A program made the position numbers and the translations under genes. A stretch of DNA of 64,000 bases. Source: Gamarada debralockiae (Eukaryota; Ascomycota; Leotiomycetes; Helotiales; Hyphodiscaceae). Position 1 is the first letter of the stretch; each line of letters opens with the position of its first letter. The notes beneath the pieces were generated by a model. That model made no database searches. It was not told where the DNA came from and saw only the letters and a program-made list of their open reading frames with translations. Positions 44,976-57,006 of this stretch are shown here, one piece after another. The DNA lies in NCBI GenBank assembly GCA_002803225.1, contig NXFV01002038.1, positions 1 to 64,000 of the forward strand, read 5' to 3'.

Positions 44976-45474
44976 TAGACGATTCAGCGAAATGAAATCT
45001 AGTTAAAAGTAGAAGCTCTTCGTATTTCAATGATGTTTACAAAGAAAAATGCAGAAAAATCCATAAACAAGCTTAAATCGCGAAATCAGTCCCGATGAGC
45101 CGGTTAAGAATGCCTGCCGCCTTGTAGCTAAATCTCCAAACGTGGCTGTGACAGGTGGCGCAAGCGAATGAAGATATTTATGAGATGGCAGGTACTTCTA
45201 TGATTGGGCAAACCAGATCATCCTCCCCGCTTCGTACATTGTATCCAATGATATTTTCGCTGTGCGTCAAACGCGCATTTCCTTCACCTCCTTCAACAGG
45301 GGAAGAACGCCGAGATTGGGGCTGGTTTGCAACACGTGATCTCGGCTGGGCTCGCGATTTTCAGGGGCTCGATGGCGTCTTACGTGTCCACCGACGTGGA
45401 AATCAACTCCCAGCACAAATCGGTACTCACACGCCGAGTAACGCTGTCAGACGGTCAACCATGCCTCCCGGAAT
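44976..45474. other. intergenic
   Basis: No gene is supported; a 116-codon frame starting at 45155 lacks motifs and overlaps another. Confidence 0.4.
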
Positions 45475-46010
45475 GTGCCATCCCCGTCCCTCCCGCAAAC
45501 CTTAATAATCTTCAATAATCTGCCGCAAGAGATCCACCTCTTCATATGGGACTTTTCTCTCCCCTCCACAAATTGTCGAAATCAAAGAGCATGCACTCAA
45601 AGACGCAGCCAACCGCGAATCAGCGAAGATGAAGCCCTCCTGAGATCAAGATTAGACGAGGACTTTTGGGTGTGGAACAAACAACGCCTCCTGCGTCAAC
45701 AGTGCGGCATCCTGCCGAATATCCTGCACTCACAGTCCTCTTCGTCAACCGCAAATCATTCAACCTAACATCGAGATTCTACAAGCGCGCCTTCGGATAC
45801 CGCGATGCGACCTTCCCTGAGCCTGGGTTTGCTAGACATAGTTCGAGTTCGAGAGGGATATCCTGTACAGATCTGAAAGTACCGCGAGACTTCCTTAGCC
45901 TCAGACAACGTTATTGTAAAGCCTTGCTAGAACAATGTATTCGTTGCCTCAAGTGTGTCATGGTTGAGGAGGAGGTCATGCCGAAGACCATCGCAAAACC
46001 CCGGAGTTGA
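45475..46010 (+). pseudogene. 2EXR-domain-like fragment
   Basis: The frame LIIFNNLPQEIHLFIWDFSLPS resembles the start of the fungal 2EXR domain (aromatic-x-x-LP-x-E-hydrophobic-x-x-x-IW). A shifted frame gives RIVEIKEHALKDAANRES-like sequence, and a third gives YPALTVLFVNRKSFNLTSRF and YKRAFGYRDATFPEPG, matching the later LFVNRES...YxxAFG part. LLDIVRVREGYPVQI in yet another frame would continue it. At least three shifts break it. 2EXR proteins are expanded, poorly understood and often lineage-specific. Confidence 0.5.
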
Positions 46011-46239
46011 GATCTCGGGAAAGATGATAGATGAAGGAACATCAGAAAGATGCCTGGTTTAAATAGCGAAGCTGCAGCTTGTAACTTGAGACGAGACCTC
46101 AAGACCCTCCACACATACATGACACGATCAAACATCTGCCTAGCAGAAGCACCAGGAAATATCCTTCATATTTGATTCCCGTGGCGCCAAGCCAGGCATC
46201 ACTATAATACACCCATCTACATCTACCCAGTATCCTATC

Positions 46240-47513
46240 CTACAGGTCCTCTTCCACTTCAATCGATCTAAAGTTCTGCTTTTTCCTGATCGAATCAAGC
46301 ACCTTGTCATCCTCTTTCACCTTAGGCTTCACCACTCGTTCTCCACTCGCAGCAGCTTCCTTCGCTTTCTCTTCCTCTGTGACAGGTTTGCCCAGCCCTG
46401 GAGGCGGCAGCCAGGTTACTTCGCCTGTCTTTGCAGCTTCGAGTCGTTTTCGCTGGCCTTCTTCGCCTGCGCGGCCGAGAACGCCGGCTATGACTTGTAT
46501 GCATCTTAAACTGCACCAAAATATTAGCATCCATTCCTCTCGCCCATCCATCCCACAGCCCAAAAGGAAGCTTACCTATCATCATTAGCTGGAATAGGAT
46601 ATGTAACCCAAGTAGGATCCGCATCCGTATCAATGACCCCAATCGTCGGAATATTATTAAGACCACATTCATGCAACAGAATATAATTCTCCAACGGATT
46701 CATCACCACCACAAGATCCGGCCTCAGGGACCTCCACTCCGCAATCTTGTCCTCAAACCCATCCACCACCTCGTCATCCTTATCCACCGCCTTAATCCCG
46801 CACTTGGCCAATATCCTGTCCCCATTCGTAATAGATCCAGGAATCCAGCGCTCGAAGAGATGGCAGCCTTTAGCTAACTGCGCAGCCTTTACGACTGCGG
46901 AGGATTGCCCGGGACGGGTGCCCACGAAGAGGATTAGACCCCCGTGGTAGGCGACACCTTCAACGACTTTTGCCGCGCGCCTTAGATGCGCAGCTGTCGT
47001 TTCAAGGGAGATAATATGAATACCCTGCCTCACACCAAAAATATATCTCTGATTCGCGGGATTCCACAAACTGGTTGAATGCCCCAGATGGCTCTGACTA
47101 GCCATCAACAGCTCTAGCGTAACATGTTCCGGTTTCGGCGGATCTGTCAGAAGTTTCTGAGGTTTGTAGTGATGGGAGACGACTGAACCAAGATTTCGAG
47201 TGCGTTTTTTGATGTTGCGGGAGGCACGGTAGTCGCGGGCGATGGAATCGTCTTCGCCGGCGGAGGAAGGGGGCACGAAGGAACGGGTTAGGTGGAGTTG
47301 GTTTAGGTTCGCTTCGATGGAGTGGGTTTCTTTCATGTGGTTTTGTATAGAGGATTCGATTTCTGAGACTTCGGTGGAGAGGGTGCGGAGGAAGGATGTG
47401 TGGAGGGGAGGGGCGAGCGCTTTTCGGCCTGGAGACGGTCAATTGGAAGGTTAAAGGTATAGAGAAGAAAAGGGGAGCGCACCATGCCGTATGGCTATAT
47501 TTCGTAGTATCAT
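46240..47513 (-). CDS. MRP4: mitochondrial ribosomal protein uS2m (S2), 382 aa
   Basis: Three exons: 47483-47513, 46576-47428 and 46240-46504, giving 383 codons. Exon 1 has ten codons (MILRNIAIRH) and starts an Arg-rich mitochondrial presequence that continues GRKALAPPLHTSFLRTLSTE. The S2 fold shows as LELLMASQSHLGHSTSLWNP, RQGIHIISLETTAAHLRRAA, GLILFVGTRPGQSSAVVKAA, then WIPGSITNGD, RPDLVVVMNPLENYILLHEC and IGVIDTDADP with YPIPANDD. The C-terminal extension (EEKAKEAAASGERVVKPKVK) is fungal and charged. It belongs to the mitoribosome small subunit near the decoding region. The PIPANDDR motif is split by the second intron. Confidence 0.93.
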
Positions 47514-47861
47514 TGTTGATGGGTTTGATATTGACGTTTGATCTTTAGCTCCAACTTTTTACTGAAGTCGATATCGCGCTAGCGAGAAAGTGCGCCATGC
47601 CATTTTGGGAAGTGAAGGCTGAGAGAGCGAGCCCTTCTTCTAGTCCCTGAAATTTTTGAAGCTTTTGATTAAATAAATTCAAACAGGCGAAGAATTCCAC
47701 TGGTTTGGAATTTTCACAAGGTCAGGATCAGAAGCTGCGTTTTGAAGGTATCGAAAGTCTCATTCTCATTAAGCATCAAGCGATGCAGATATCTGTACAG
47801 AGATACATGTACAAAGAATTATACGCTCTCGTGCAATCTATCTTCGTCTCATCTCATCATA
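47514..47861. other. intergenic
   Basis: Short gap holding the uS2m promoter and the 3' flank of the CBS-PB1 gene. Nothing else is seen. Confidence 0.5.
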
Positions 47862-49986
47862 TTAACGGCTGGTAGCCCTCGTCAATGCAAACACTCCAAC
47901 AATCACAACAGCAAGAGTCACTATCGCACCGGGCAATAGCAACTCGTTCGGCACACCAGCGATGACCTGTTGCTCGACTGGCTTAGGAGCGGCCTTCCTC
48001 GTTCTTCTCATTGGTTGCTCCTCCTCACTCTCATCTTCCTCGTCAGAAACTGCTCGTCTTCGCTCACGGACAGTTGATGCAGGTGGGGTAGGACCTTGGC
48101 TGATGACTGGGTGAGGATCCAAAGTAGCGCTGATCGGTGGCTTCTCAGGATCGTGAACAAATAGATCGACCTTATCCCGGCCACCGTTTCTCGCAATGAC
48201 GATGGCTTCCAAAAGATCATGGTCGGTAGTGATAGAGACAGTGTCTCCATCGTCATCTAAATAGCTGAGAGCATATCCCGAAGCACCAAGTTTTCCGTCT
48301 TCAAAAGTAGCTGCACCACCAACAGCCTCAACCTCTGATCCTAATTTTGCTGTGACAGAAGAAATGAGTTCTGCCATACCGTGGGCAGCAACGACTTGCA
48401 ATCTGTGGACACGACCACTGGGAGCCTTGAATTTGAATGGGAATGGGATTTCCTCGGTGGGAATCTCGGGATGAGGAGCAACAGCTGAATGAGCAGGAGA
48501 ATCAGCCCCGGTATGTGATGCAGAATCACCAGGTGCAACACTGGCATCAACAAGTCGTTCATTTCCGCGTGACAGATCCGGTGACATTAAGGATCTTCCT
48601 CCGGTGTGATGAGTGTGGTGGTGACTTCCTTCTCCAGACATCACCGATTCCGTCTCGTTGTCAAGAGAAAGCCAGAATTTGTTCCATGCTGGTCCTTCAC
48701 TATCTCCAGTTGACATTGTGTTTATTTGTTCCAATGTGGCGTATGTAAGCTTGAGGACGTCGACCATTCCAACAATTTCGCCGGCATCGTTCATCACAGG
48801 GAGGTTGAGGTAGTGGCCATCTATTTATATTAGATATTTGATCCAGTAAGCAATGAGTTGTACATACCATGCATTTTTCGCAATGCGGCTTGAATGCTCA
48901 TATCCATGGGAGCAAAGTCGGGATGTGGGGTCATGACACGAACCACGCTGCAATTTGCAGGGTCCAACCCAGGAGCAATGACACGAAGAACAACATCTTT
49001 GCTGGTAAAGATACCAGTGATCGATCCTTGATCTTGGACTAGCACAGCAGTTGTATGGTTCTCCTTCATCAATGCAGCAGCTTCCTTGACCGAGGTTCGC
49101 ACGGAAACAGTCGTGGGCGGCGTGCCATTGAGGACGGACTCGAGGGTAGGTCCGGACATTTTTGATCGCAGAGCCTCGACATATTGGATGATCTGCTGCG
49201 GTTGACTTGATCCCAATTCTGATTGCACACCTTCTAGAGCATCGTAGAGTTTTCGCGAGGAACTGTATGCACGCTCCAACTTCTCCATAGCGTCGTAGAA
49301 GCACTTCGTGATATCCAGAATACCCGAGATATCTTGGTTCTCATCCATGACTGGCAGATGGCGAAAGCCCTTCCTAACCATAAGATCCAAAGCATCAGTG
49401 GCACTTGTATCCGTTCGTGCGCAAAGAGGGTTCTTGGTCATAATCTCTGCGATGGTAACATTGCTGGCCTTTATCCCGGCTCCAACGACTCTAAAAGCCA
49501 AGTCCTTCGCGGTAAAGATACCTGCAATTCGATCATCGTCATCCGTAACAAGAACGCAATCTTCTCTCTTCGCTGCCATCAACTGTGCTGCCTCGGCCAC
49601 TGTGGTGTTCGGCTTGATCTGGAGTGCTTGACTCGGTCGGAGGGCAAGGACTGTTCCCGGAGGGGCTTTTCTCGTTTGTCGTGCTCGACCAGTGGTATGC
49701 TTCTTTTTGCTGAGATCCGTCTCAATTTTCCGTCGGATGGCCTACAATAATTAGCCTTGGCTGTAGATACGAAAGATCGCTGACATACCTCATCTCTCTT
49801 CGACTGCTTCTGTCTACTAGCAGACATTGTAGATCCCCCGGCATCACTCTGGACAGTAGAGCTGCCATGAGTCTCAAAGGCAGGACGAGGGATACTCGAA
49901 GCAGGACTGCTGGTAAAAGCTGGCACTGCTCCTCGACCCTGGCCACGATTTGGCGTACCTCTCATGGTACCAGTACTCGAAGCCAT
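47862..49986 (-). CDS. CBS-PB1 membrane protein (mug70-like), 676 aa
   Basis: Three exons: 49789-49986, 48868-49741 and 47862-48820, giving 677 codons. The N-terminal 85 residues are Ser/Arg rich. Four CBS motifs follow as two pairs: first pair ALQIKPNTTVAEAAQLMAAK and CARTDTSATDALDLMVRKGF; second pair TTVSVRTSVKEAAALMKENH and APMDMSIQAALRKMHDGHYL, the last spanning an intron. A linker with a His/Ser/Ala-rich stretch leads to a PB1 domain (PFKFKAPSGRVHRLQVVAAH to DDDGDTVSITTDHDLLEAIV). The very C-terminus is one hydrophobic helix (LLLPGAIVTLAVVIVGVFAL), making it tail-anchored. CBS pairs often bind adenine nucleotides; the ligand is unknown. The layout matches yeast and fungal CBS/PB1 proteins such as S. 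pombe Mug70. Confidence 0.92.
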
Positions 49987-50609
49987 AATGAGCAAGGTTG
50001 TATTTGAGGTCAATGGGAGAAATGCTAAGCGCTGATTGAATGTAAGGTTTCTCTGATCGATGAGATTATTCGTCAATAGGAGTCGAGACACCACTCAGCG
50101 CGGTTTTTGCCTGTGCAAGGAACCTGGTTGATACGGTAACAAGGCCGAGCGCGCACGGATCACTTTGTGGGCGATGTGCAAGTGAAGTCTGGTTGCGCAT
50201 GGCAACCGATCTGTTTAGATCTTACTCCAACTGGCGGCTCAAGATCTTGAAATCCACCACCTCTCCAAGAAGAACAAAAATTATCATAAAAGAAACCAAA
50301 CTCTACGAACCTCAAGAAAACACCTTTCTCCGGCTGGGAAGACCTCTACTCTACAAAAGCTCCTTCTCCAGCTTCCCAAGGCCTGAGGAAGGCCCAATAT
50401 CATCCACAAGGCTCAAAAAGAGTCAACACCTGCTGAGAAGTCCTAAGATCACAATTTGCCCGGCCTAACGGCTTGCGCTGCGTGAGGTATTGCGTTACGC
50501 ATTTACCAAGAGGTAAAACTTCGTAGCTAATACTTCACAGTCTCGGACATAGGTTTGCTTAATTGCAATACTTTCATCGACAATCTTCCGAACTCCTCGA
50601 GCATTCATA
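49987..50609. other. divergent promoter region
   Basis: Separates the CBS-PB1 gene from the Swi5-like gene, which are transcribed apart. A 91-codon frame at 50193-50468 has no supporting motif. Confidence 0.5.
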
Positions 50610-52928
50610 ATGCTGTCCAATCCTACGAATAACCTTCAAAACCGACAACGACAACACCGACGACAAAACTCGACACCAACGGCTTTTGAACCAGTGAAGG
50701 TTAACAACCTGCCAAATATCCAGAGACATGCCCATCGACGTGGAATGAGTCTGGATCAACGAAGACGACAAAAATCCCCGCAGGAAATCACGGTAAGTAC
50801 TACTAACAACCAAGGATATCAAACGACACAACAGCATATATTGCGAGAAACGCAGCAGCAAAGACTGGCACGCCCGGGCCAACAGTTTACGAACTTCGAC
50901 AATGACGAGAATTACCTCAATTCACCAATCGTCACACCAAACAGACAATCCTTTGATGCTGGAAATCAATATGGAGAACGACCCTCTTCTCAATATTCAT
51001 ACTCCGGACCTATCAATACAATAATCAATGTCGACCCCAGCAGCTTCGGGGGCAATGACTTCAATCTATTCTCGGACGCCTTGACACCATCTGCCTATCT
51101 GGATTTCTCGGCGGGCTTCGATGAAATGCAGAACAGTGGAAAAAACAGCAGGCGGTCTTCAAGTGGCAGGAGAATAAGTGGTGGAATTGTGGATAGGGTT
51201 GCTCAATTCGAGAACCTGGCTTTGAAGTCTTCGCAGAGACCAATTACACCTCCAAATCAGAATGCACCAAGTATGTATTGCGAAGGAGTTTGCAAAGCAC
51301 TGCTAATCTAAACAGGTTACTTTCCCCCAACTCCTGCCGATACTCCGTATCACAGTACGGTCAAGCATGAGCAGACCCCTCAGAGGTTCATGGATAGCTA
51401 CGATACATCAATGGAGGAGACAATCAAACCCAACAGTAACCAGCGAGCCAGAGGGATTTTCGACGACATGAGAAAAGAAGCCGAGATGAATCCAATACCT
51501 AGCCCTCCTGGTTCTGGGCAAATTCCCTCCTCGAGTACCTTTGATTCTGCTCCCATGCCAACCGCAAATTTCATGAATATGTCAAATCTCAATCTGGAGT
51601 TCATGAAGAGCGGGGAATTCAATGGCTCGCAATATTCACCAGTTTCTTCGAATGTTTCTCCAACTCTATCATATCATTCCTCCCCAGAAATGGCACCTTT
51701 GCAGTTGTTTGGCGACCCATTTTCGAACAAGCCAAATCTTGAACCAAATATGTCCTACCCAGAACCATCACACCACGGTCTTCCAATTGCCCATTCTCCA
51801 GTTTCGGGATCCCCATATCGACGATCCGAGTCGGTATCTAGCATCAATCTTGAAGAGTCAATCACAGACACTGGAATTACCATTGATGATATTGCTACCT
51901 TCATCTCTGGCCCAGATCCAACTGATGGAAAATGGCTCTGTCTCTACCCAGAGTGCAACAAACGCTTTGGTCGAAAGGAAAACATCAAGTCGCATGTCCA
52001 GACTCATCTCGGAGACCGACAATTTCAATGCCCTCACTGCAAGAAATGTTTCGTCCGCCAACATGATCTGAAGAGGCACGCCAAGATCCACAGTGGCATC
52101 AAGCCATATCCATGCCAATGTGGAAACAGCTTCGCCAGGCACGATGCTCTCACTCGCCATAGACAACGAGGAATGTGTATTGGAGCCTTCGAAGGAGTTG
52201 TGAAGAAGACAGTCAAACGTGGCAGGCCTCGCAAGAATCGACCAGACAACGAGGAACGAGTCAAGAAATCTTCCCGGACGCGAAGCAAGAACAAAGCGAT
52301 GTCTTCTGCATCCTCAACCACTGGCTCCGAGAGTAACTCTGGACAATCCCCTCGCAGCGAACTCGACGATATCTTGGATGACAAACCTTTCGCTGATTAC
52401 GAGTACACCCAGACCTCTGCTGCTACGGACAATGCGAGCTTCCATCAGTATTCACAACCGCATTCTCCTGAGGTCAAGGACTGTGTTTCCCCTCAGGCAA
52501 TTCAGGCACATTCTCCATCGGCGTACAGCTCACATTCAACGTACCGCGAACACCGTGGCTCTGTTACGAGTCTCTCGGACCATCTCCCCTCGCACCCTGC
52601 ATCGCCAGCCAAGTCCGTACACAGCTACCATTCTCCTCCTGGACTCTGCGAATCGTCGTCCTCGCCAGCAGCCAGCACCCACTACTATGATATTGACGCG
52701 ACTTCCAATCACGGCGATGAGATGACGAACTTGACTGGACTGGCTAACATTTCCGAGCATGTCGACGAGATGTTCCTCGAAGCTTTTGCGACAGCCAGCA
52801 ACGATGAGATGACACAGTTAGAGCGAGACCCCGATCTCTTGTTGGGGAAATTTGATGATGCGTTCGGCACCAATGGTGGAGACGAGATGTTTCCTGGGGG
52901 AGAGGACATTTTCTTTGGGAGCCCGTGA
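50610..52928 (+). CDS. Swi5/Ace2-type C2H2 transcription factor, 757 aa
   Basis: Two exons, 50610-51270 and 51316-52928, giving 758 codons; the intron is 45 nt with a GTATGT donor. The first 420 residues are Gln/Asn/Ser-rich and disordered, with SP/TP sites such as SPPGSG, PTPADTP and SPVSGSP that could be CDK targets. Three zinc fingers lie at about 425-515: CLYPECNKRFGRKENIKSHV, CPHCKKCFVRQHDLKRHAKI and CQCGNSFARHDALTRHRQ with a final Cys (RGMC) in place of the last His. This exact arrangement is that of yeast Swi5/Ace2 and fungal orthologs. Basic patches after the fingers (KKTVKRGRPRKNRP) look like a nuclear signal and AT-hook. It likely regulates cell-cycle-linked or septation genes. Confidence 0.9.
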
Positions 52929-54401
52929 TTTCAATCCTTCACTCAAATTCAAAATTTCGCATTAGGACTTGGATCAGCAAAACTTGGCGACGGATTCGGA
53001 TATCAGCGGAGTTCTCAAAATGATTCAGCGGTGCTTTCAGAATGTACGATAAGAAACCGGGATGGATACATGGCAGATGGGATGGCTGGGATTGGTTTGG
53101 GATTTTAATGATGGACTGGACGTTCCTTTGGCGTTGTTTATGATGTCTTTCAGCTCGGAGCCATGGACTGGCAATACACGGATATCTCTACGATGATCAT
53201 GGTGATATGAGCTGAGAGATGCGATGCGATATTAGGTAGTGGTGCGCATGCGATACAAGAAGACACTCTTTATCTGAATGAAGTAGTTGCTTCTGAAACC
53301 TGGTCTTCTGTGCTTGAATTCTTGAAGTGAGAGGCTGGAGTATTTGAGACTTGAGAGAACTGTATCTCATGTGCTATTTTCTAAAGGAGCCGGCCTAATT
53401 CATGATTCATGAACTGAACGAGCAAATGCTAACGTCGAAATTTTTGAAGCTCCCCTTCCTCCAACACCAGTTACTGCTGAAACGTATGCTCAAAACGAAT
53501 ATCTATCCTTCAAGCTCTACGAAGACTTCCAGCGGTATATCGGGCAGTTTCTGAGGATTGCAGAGCGTTGGTGATTTTGATAGGGCCCAAGGAAGCTCTG
53601 GAGTCCATGACCCGGAGTCGAACCTCTTTTTCCCGTCGGTCCCTCTCAACACACCTCGGCACAATTCCTACGGATCTTCCATCATTCAACTTGATACAAT
53701 AGATGAGAAAAGCGTCTTTCTTCCAATCCGGCTGTTGGAAGAGAAGCTTCGCGACTTCATGAAACTCTTGCCCTCCTATGACCAGAGACACCTTTTTCTG
53801 AAATGATGAGATCACAAAGCTAGCTTTTAGCAACAATCATATGCTCTTTTACAGTCTTTCATTTCTTCTGAGCGTTTCAAGTGGCATGATCCATGTTTGC
53901 CCTCAGCGAAGCACAGAGATAGCAGACCCTAAACAGCTGGCTTTGGCCAAAGGTACAGGGACTTCGTCGCTAATTATTTTTAGGGGACCACTCGCTAAAT
54001 TTCAGCTGTTGGCAACTGAAATTTCAACACAAAAAAGCATGTCAAATTTCCAGGAAGAAAATCCTTGAACAAACAGCCTTCAATTGGTACTCTCTTCTTC
54101 TAATACTCTAGGATACCGTACATATTGTAGATGAACATAGTTAGTTGGGATGACTACAGTAGGATATGCATCGAGCTCGACTTACACCTCTAGTACTGAT
54201 CTAGGTAGCGTCGGGCATTGACCGACCCTCGGCCCATCGCCGACTCCTCGCTTTTGACTAAGCACTCCTACCAAGCACCAGAAGGACTTTGATCTCAATT
54301 CTCGGGTAATATCCATTTTATCAAAGAATCTCGCCGACCTACCCGTATCCGTTTTACGATCCAGAAGAACACTCAGTCAGGTCCCAAGTTCTCATCTCTC
54401 C
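52929..54401. other. intergenic
   Basis: About 1.5 kb. A weak coding-like block at 53430-53560 (FEAPLPPTPVTAETYAQNEY then LYEDFQRYIGQFLRIAERW) ends at stops and is continued in another frame. It may be an old gene fragment. An opposite-strand 108-codon frame covers 53510-53836. I call neither. Confidence 0.4.
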
Positions 54402-56722
54402 ATGGACGTGCTCGGCTCGGATGATCAATCAGCCCCAACTCGTCGAAAGAGGAATTCCGCCTGTGCCCGCTGCCGCCTGCAAAAGGTGCGCTGTGGAAAT
54501 CAAGACCCTGCCTGCTCCAACTGCGTGAAGGCTGGTGTGGCGTGTATCAAGCCCGGAGCAGACGTTGAGGCTTCGAGGCTGTAAGTTGGCTTCACGACAC
54601 GAGGCTTCGATTCCAGAGGCGGAGGCTAATTTTATCTCAGATACATTCGACAGCTGGAACAGCGGACTCAATGGCTCGAAGGCATCGTGCGAAAGATATC
54701 ACCTGACGCACTTTCTCCAGTCAATCCAGGTAATTGCAGTCCCCGAGCTGATCAGACAAGACCGGGTCAACAATTCTTTCAGGACAAACAACATCAGAAT
54801 CAACCTCCTGCACACTCTAGGAATCACCAATACTCGAATGACACTGATGCATCTCCGAAAGTTGACTCGCCTACGACTTCAATGCCGAGCCAAATTGGAC
54901 CCAGTCAGCCACTAGCTCACGATGTTGGCCTGCTATCTCTGGCGAATTCTGCAGAGCCAAAGTACTTGGGAGCGTCTTCTGGTGTCACATTCGCCCGTCT
55001 GATCTTTGCATCTGCCCCCCAATCTCAAGGACTTCCAGGTGCGATGAAAGTCCCTGAAGCAAGAAATGAAGAACCGGTTGTTACTTCCCAAGTACCGAGA
55101 GAGATTGCAGATCTGCCACATGAAGACGAGTTGAGGTATTTTGTTGACGCCTACTTCGAGACTTGGCAGCCTCTTTATCCTTTCATCCACGAGGAGTTGT
55201 TTCAGGAGATGGTGGTTAGAATTCAGTCACATGATACGGGACCCTCACCCCAATCCCCATCACACTTGATGGACGTTTCTCAATTGTTCTTGGTTGTTGC
55301 GCTAGGTGCCAAAGTCCTAGAATCAAGGCTCTCTACGAGCTTCTCATCAGAGTCGTATTACGCCACGGCCATGGCTCATGTGGCAAAGGTTCAACTACAT
55401 GACAGCATTCGTGGTGTTCAAGTCATGTTGCTCTTAGTATTGAGCAGCTTCTCATTTACGAATGGTATGAATGCATGGTTCCTCTCGTCAACCATTCTCG
55501 CCAGCTGTTTGGACCTCGGGCTGCAACGGAAGCACATTGATGGTCAGTTCGCCACTACCCATTCATTGTTGTGCACCAGTGCTCCGTGGTGAAAAGATTT
55601 TAAAGAAGTCCAGGTCGATTCGGTGGCAACATTCCTGTCGAAAGTGCCGAGCTCTCGAGAATAAAATTGCTGCGCAGTACAGTATTCTGGTCCGCATATT
55701 CTCTGGACAGAACCATCTGTGTTATCCTTGGAAGACCGCTTACTCTGCGCGACGAGGGTATCGATATCGAGTATCCAGGTGAGTGGGAATCTGGAGAGAT
55801 AGATCGTGATGCCGTCGATCTGCAACCCGAGTCTGAACCAAGCGCTAAGAGAATTTGTCTTCCTCAATCGCCATACACAGCAGCCATCTATTCGTTTCGA
55901 TTTGACCGAATCAATGCAGAGATAAAGCTCATGCTTTATCGCGTCGCGCAATCTCCTGTTCGGTTCCCGTGGCCTAGTAATTTCCCCGAATGGCAAGCTC
56001 AGACCGATTCTGCTTGTCGTCACATTCTCAAAAATGCACAACAAGACTTGAAATGGCGAGGAATATCTGGTGGAGGTGGGCCCGGCCTCCAGGATCGTTC
56101 AAAACGCCTCGTGGAACTCAAATTTCATCAGTGCTTGATGCTTCTCAATCGTCCAAGTCCAGCTATTCCACAGCCGTCCTCTTCATCTCTCGTGATATGC
56201 TATGAGAGCGCGATTGCAACCATACGCATCCAGTCCGAGCTGGCTCGTTTTGCAAATATGACGAACTCCTGGCTGACGGCCCATGCAGTCTTCGTTTCTG
56301 GGATCACCATGCTCTACTGCCTTTGGACTTGTCCTGAGATCCGGAAGGTTACGAATTTGAAGACATTCCTTCAACAGGCGGATTCTTGCACGAAGCTTTT
56401 GTTAAGTCTGGGCAAAACTTGGTCTGTGGCAAAGAACGCGCAGGTTAAATTTGACCATCTGGTCCAGTTGACGAAAGACTCTTGGAACTCAAATTCAGGC
56501 ACGACAGCTCCTGAGCAACAAACCCAAGGTGTAAGCGATGCCAGTGGTGCCAATACGCAGCCAATGAATAATTCTGAGGCCTTGGACGGCTTACCGGCGG
56601 GTTTCTGGGATGGCCTAGGCGTTGATTTCTCCGTGCCTCCAAACATATTGATGGACGAGTTGGGCGATATAAGTACATGGTTTGACTTGGATTGGCTTGG
56701 AGATACCAACTTCAGTCTTTGA
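54402..56722 (+). CDS. Zn2Cys6 fungal-type transcription factor, 729 aa
   Basis: Three exons: 54402-54580, 54641-55542 and 55614-56722, giving 730 codons. The binuclear zinc cluster is CARCRLQKVRC...CSNCVKAGVAC at residues about 21-48. A short dimerisation-type helix follows the first intron (YIRQLEQRTQWLEGIVRKIS). The middle homology region (fungal_trans) covers about 180-450, with YFVDAYFETWQPLYPFIHEE, VQVMLLLVLSSF and LRSTVFWSAYSLDRTICVIL. The last helix-rich part ends in an acidic, aromatic tail (DELGDISTWFDLDWLGDTNF) that resembles an activation domain. The second intron (GTCAGT donor) joins KHIDG to RFGGNIPVESAELS. It is not next to an obvious target cluster, so its pathway is unknown. 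Confidence 0.92.
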
Positions 56723-57006
56723 ATATTATCTCATGCCGAAATGAAGTCCCGAAACTGGGACGAGAATGGTACTTGCGACAAGAACGGACGCGAGATTTGC
56801 ACGTGCCAACGAATCTCATTGGGACGAATATGTTTCTTCATTTTGGATACGGAATACACTGTCCATCTTGAGGCTCAGAGTTCTTGAGATGGCTTTCACC
56901 AATACACCGCTGGCGAAGATCCTATCTCCTGGATCACGCCCAGGCCACATCGATCCATCTTGTCACTCGAGTATGAGAGACAAATGGTTGAGATCCTTCG
57001 TAGGAT
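56723..57006. other. intergenic
   Basis: 3' flank of the Zn2Cys6 gene; no gene. Confidence 0.5.

Noticed and set aside
50793..50814. Intron-like string GTAAGT...CTAAC...AG within the first exon of the Swi5-type gene
   Set aside because: It has ideal donor and branch motifs but is only 22 nt, too short for a spliceosomal intron. It is not a multiple of three, and the frame is correct without removing it.
53590..53660. tRNA-like minus-strand string containing GGTTCGACTCC
   Set aside because: A T-arm-like word is present, but no acceptor stem, anticodon arm or D-arm can be folded around it.
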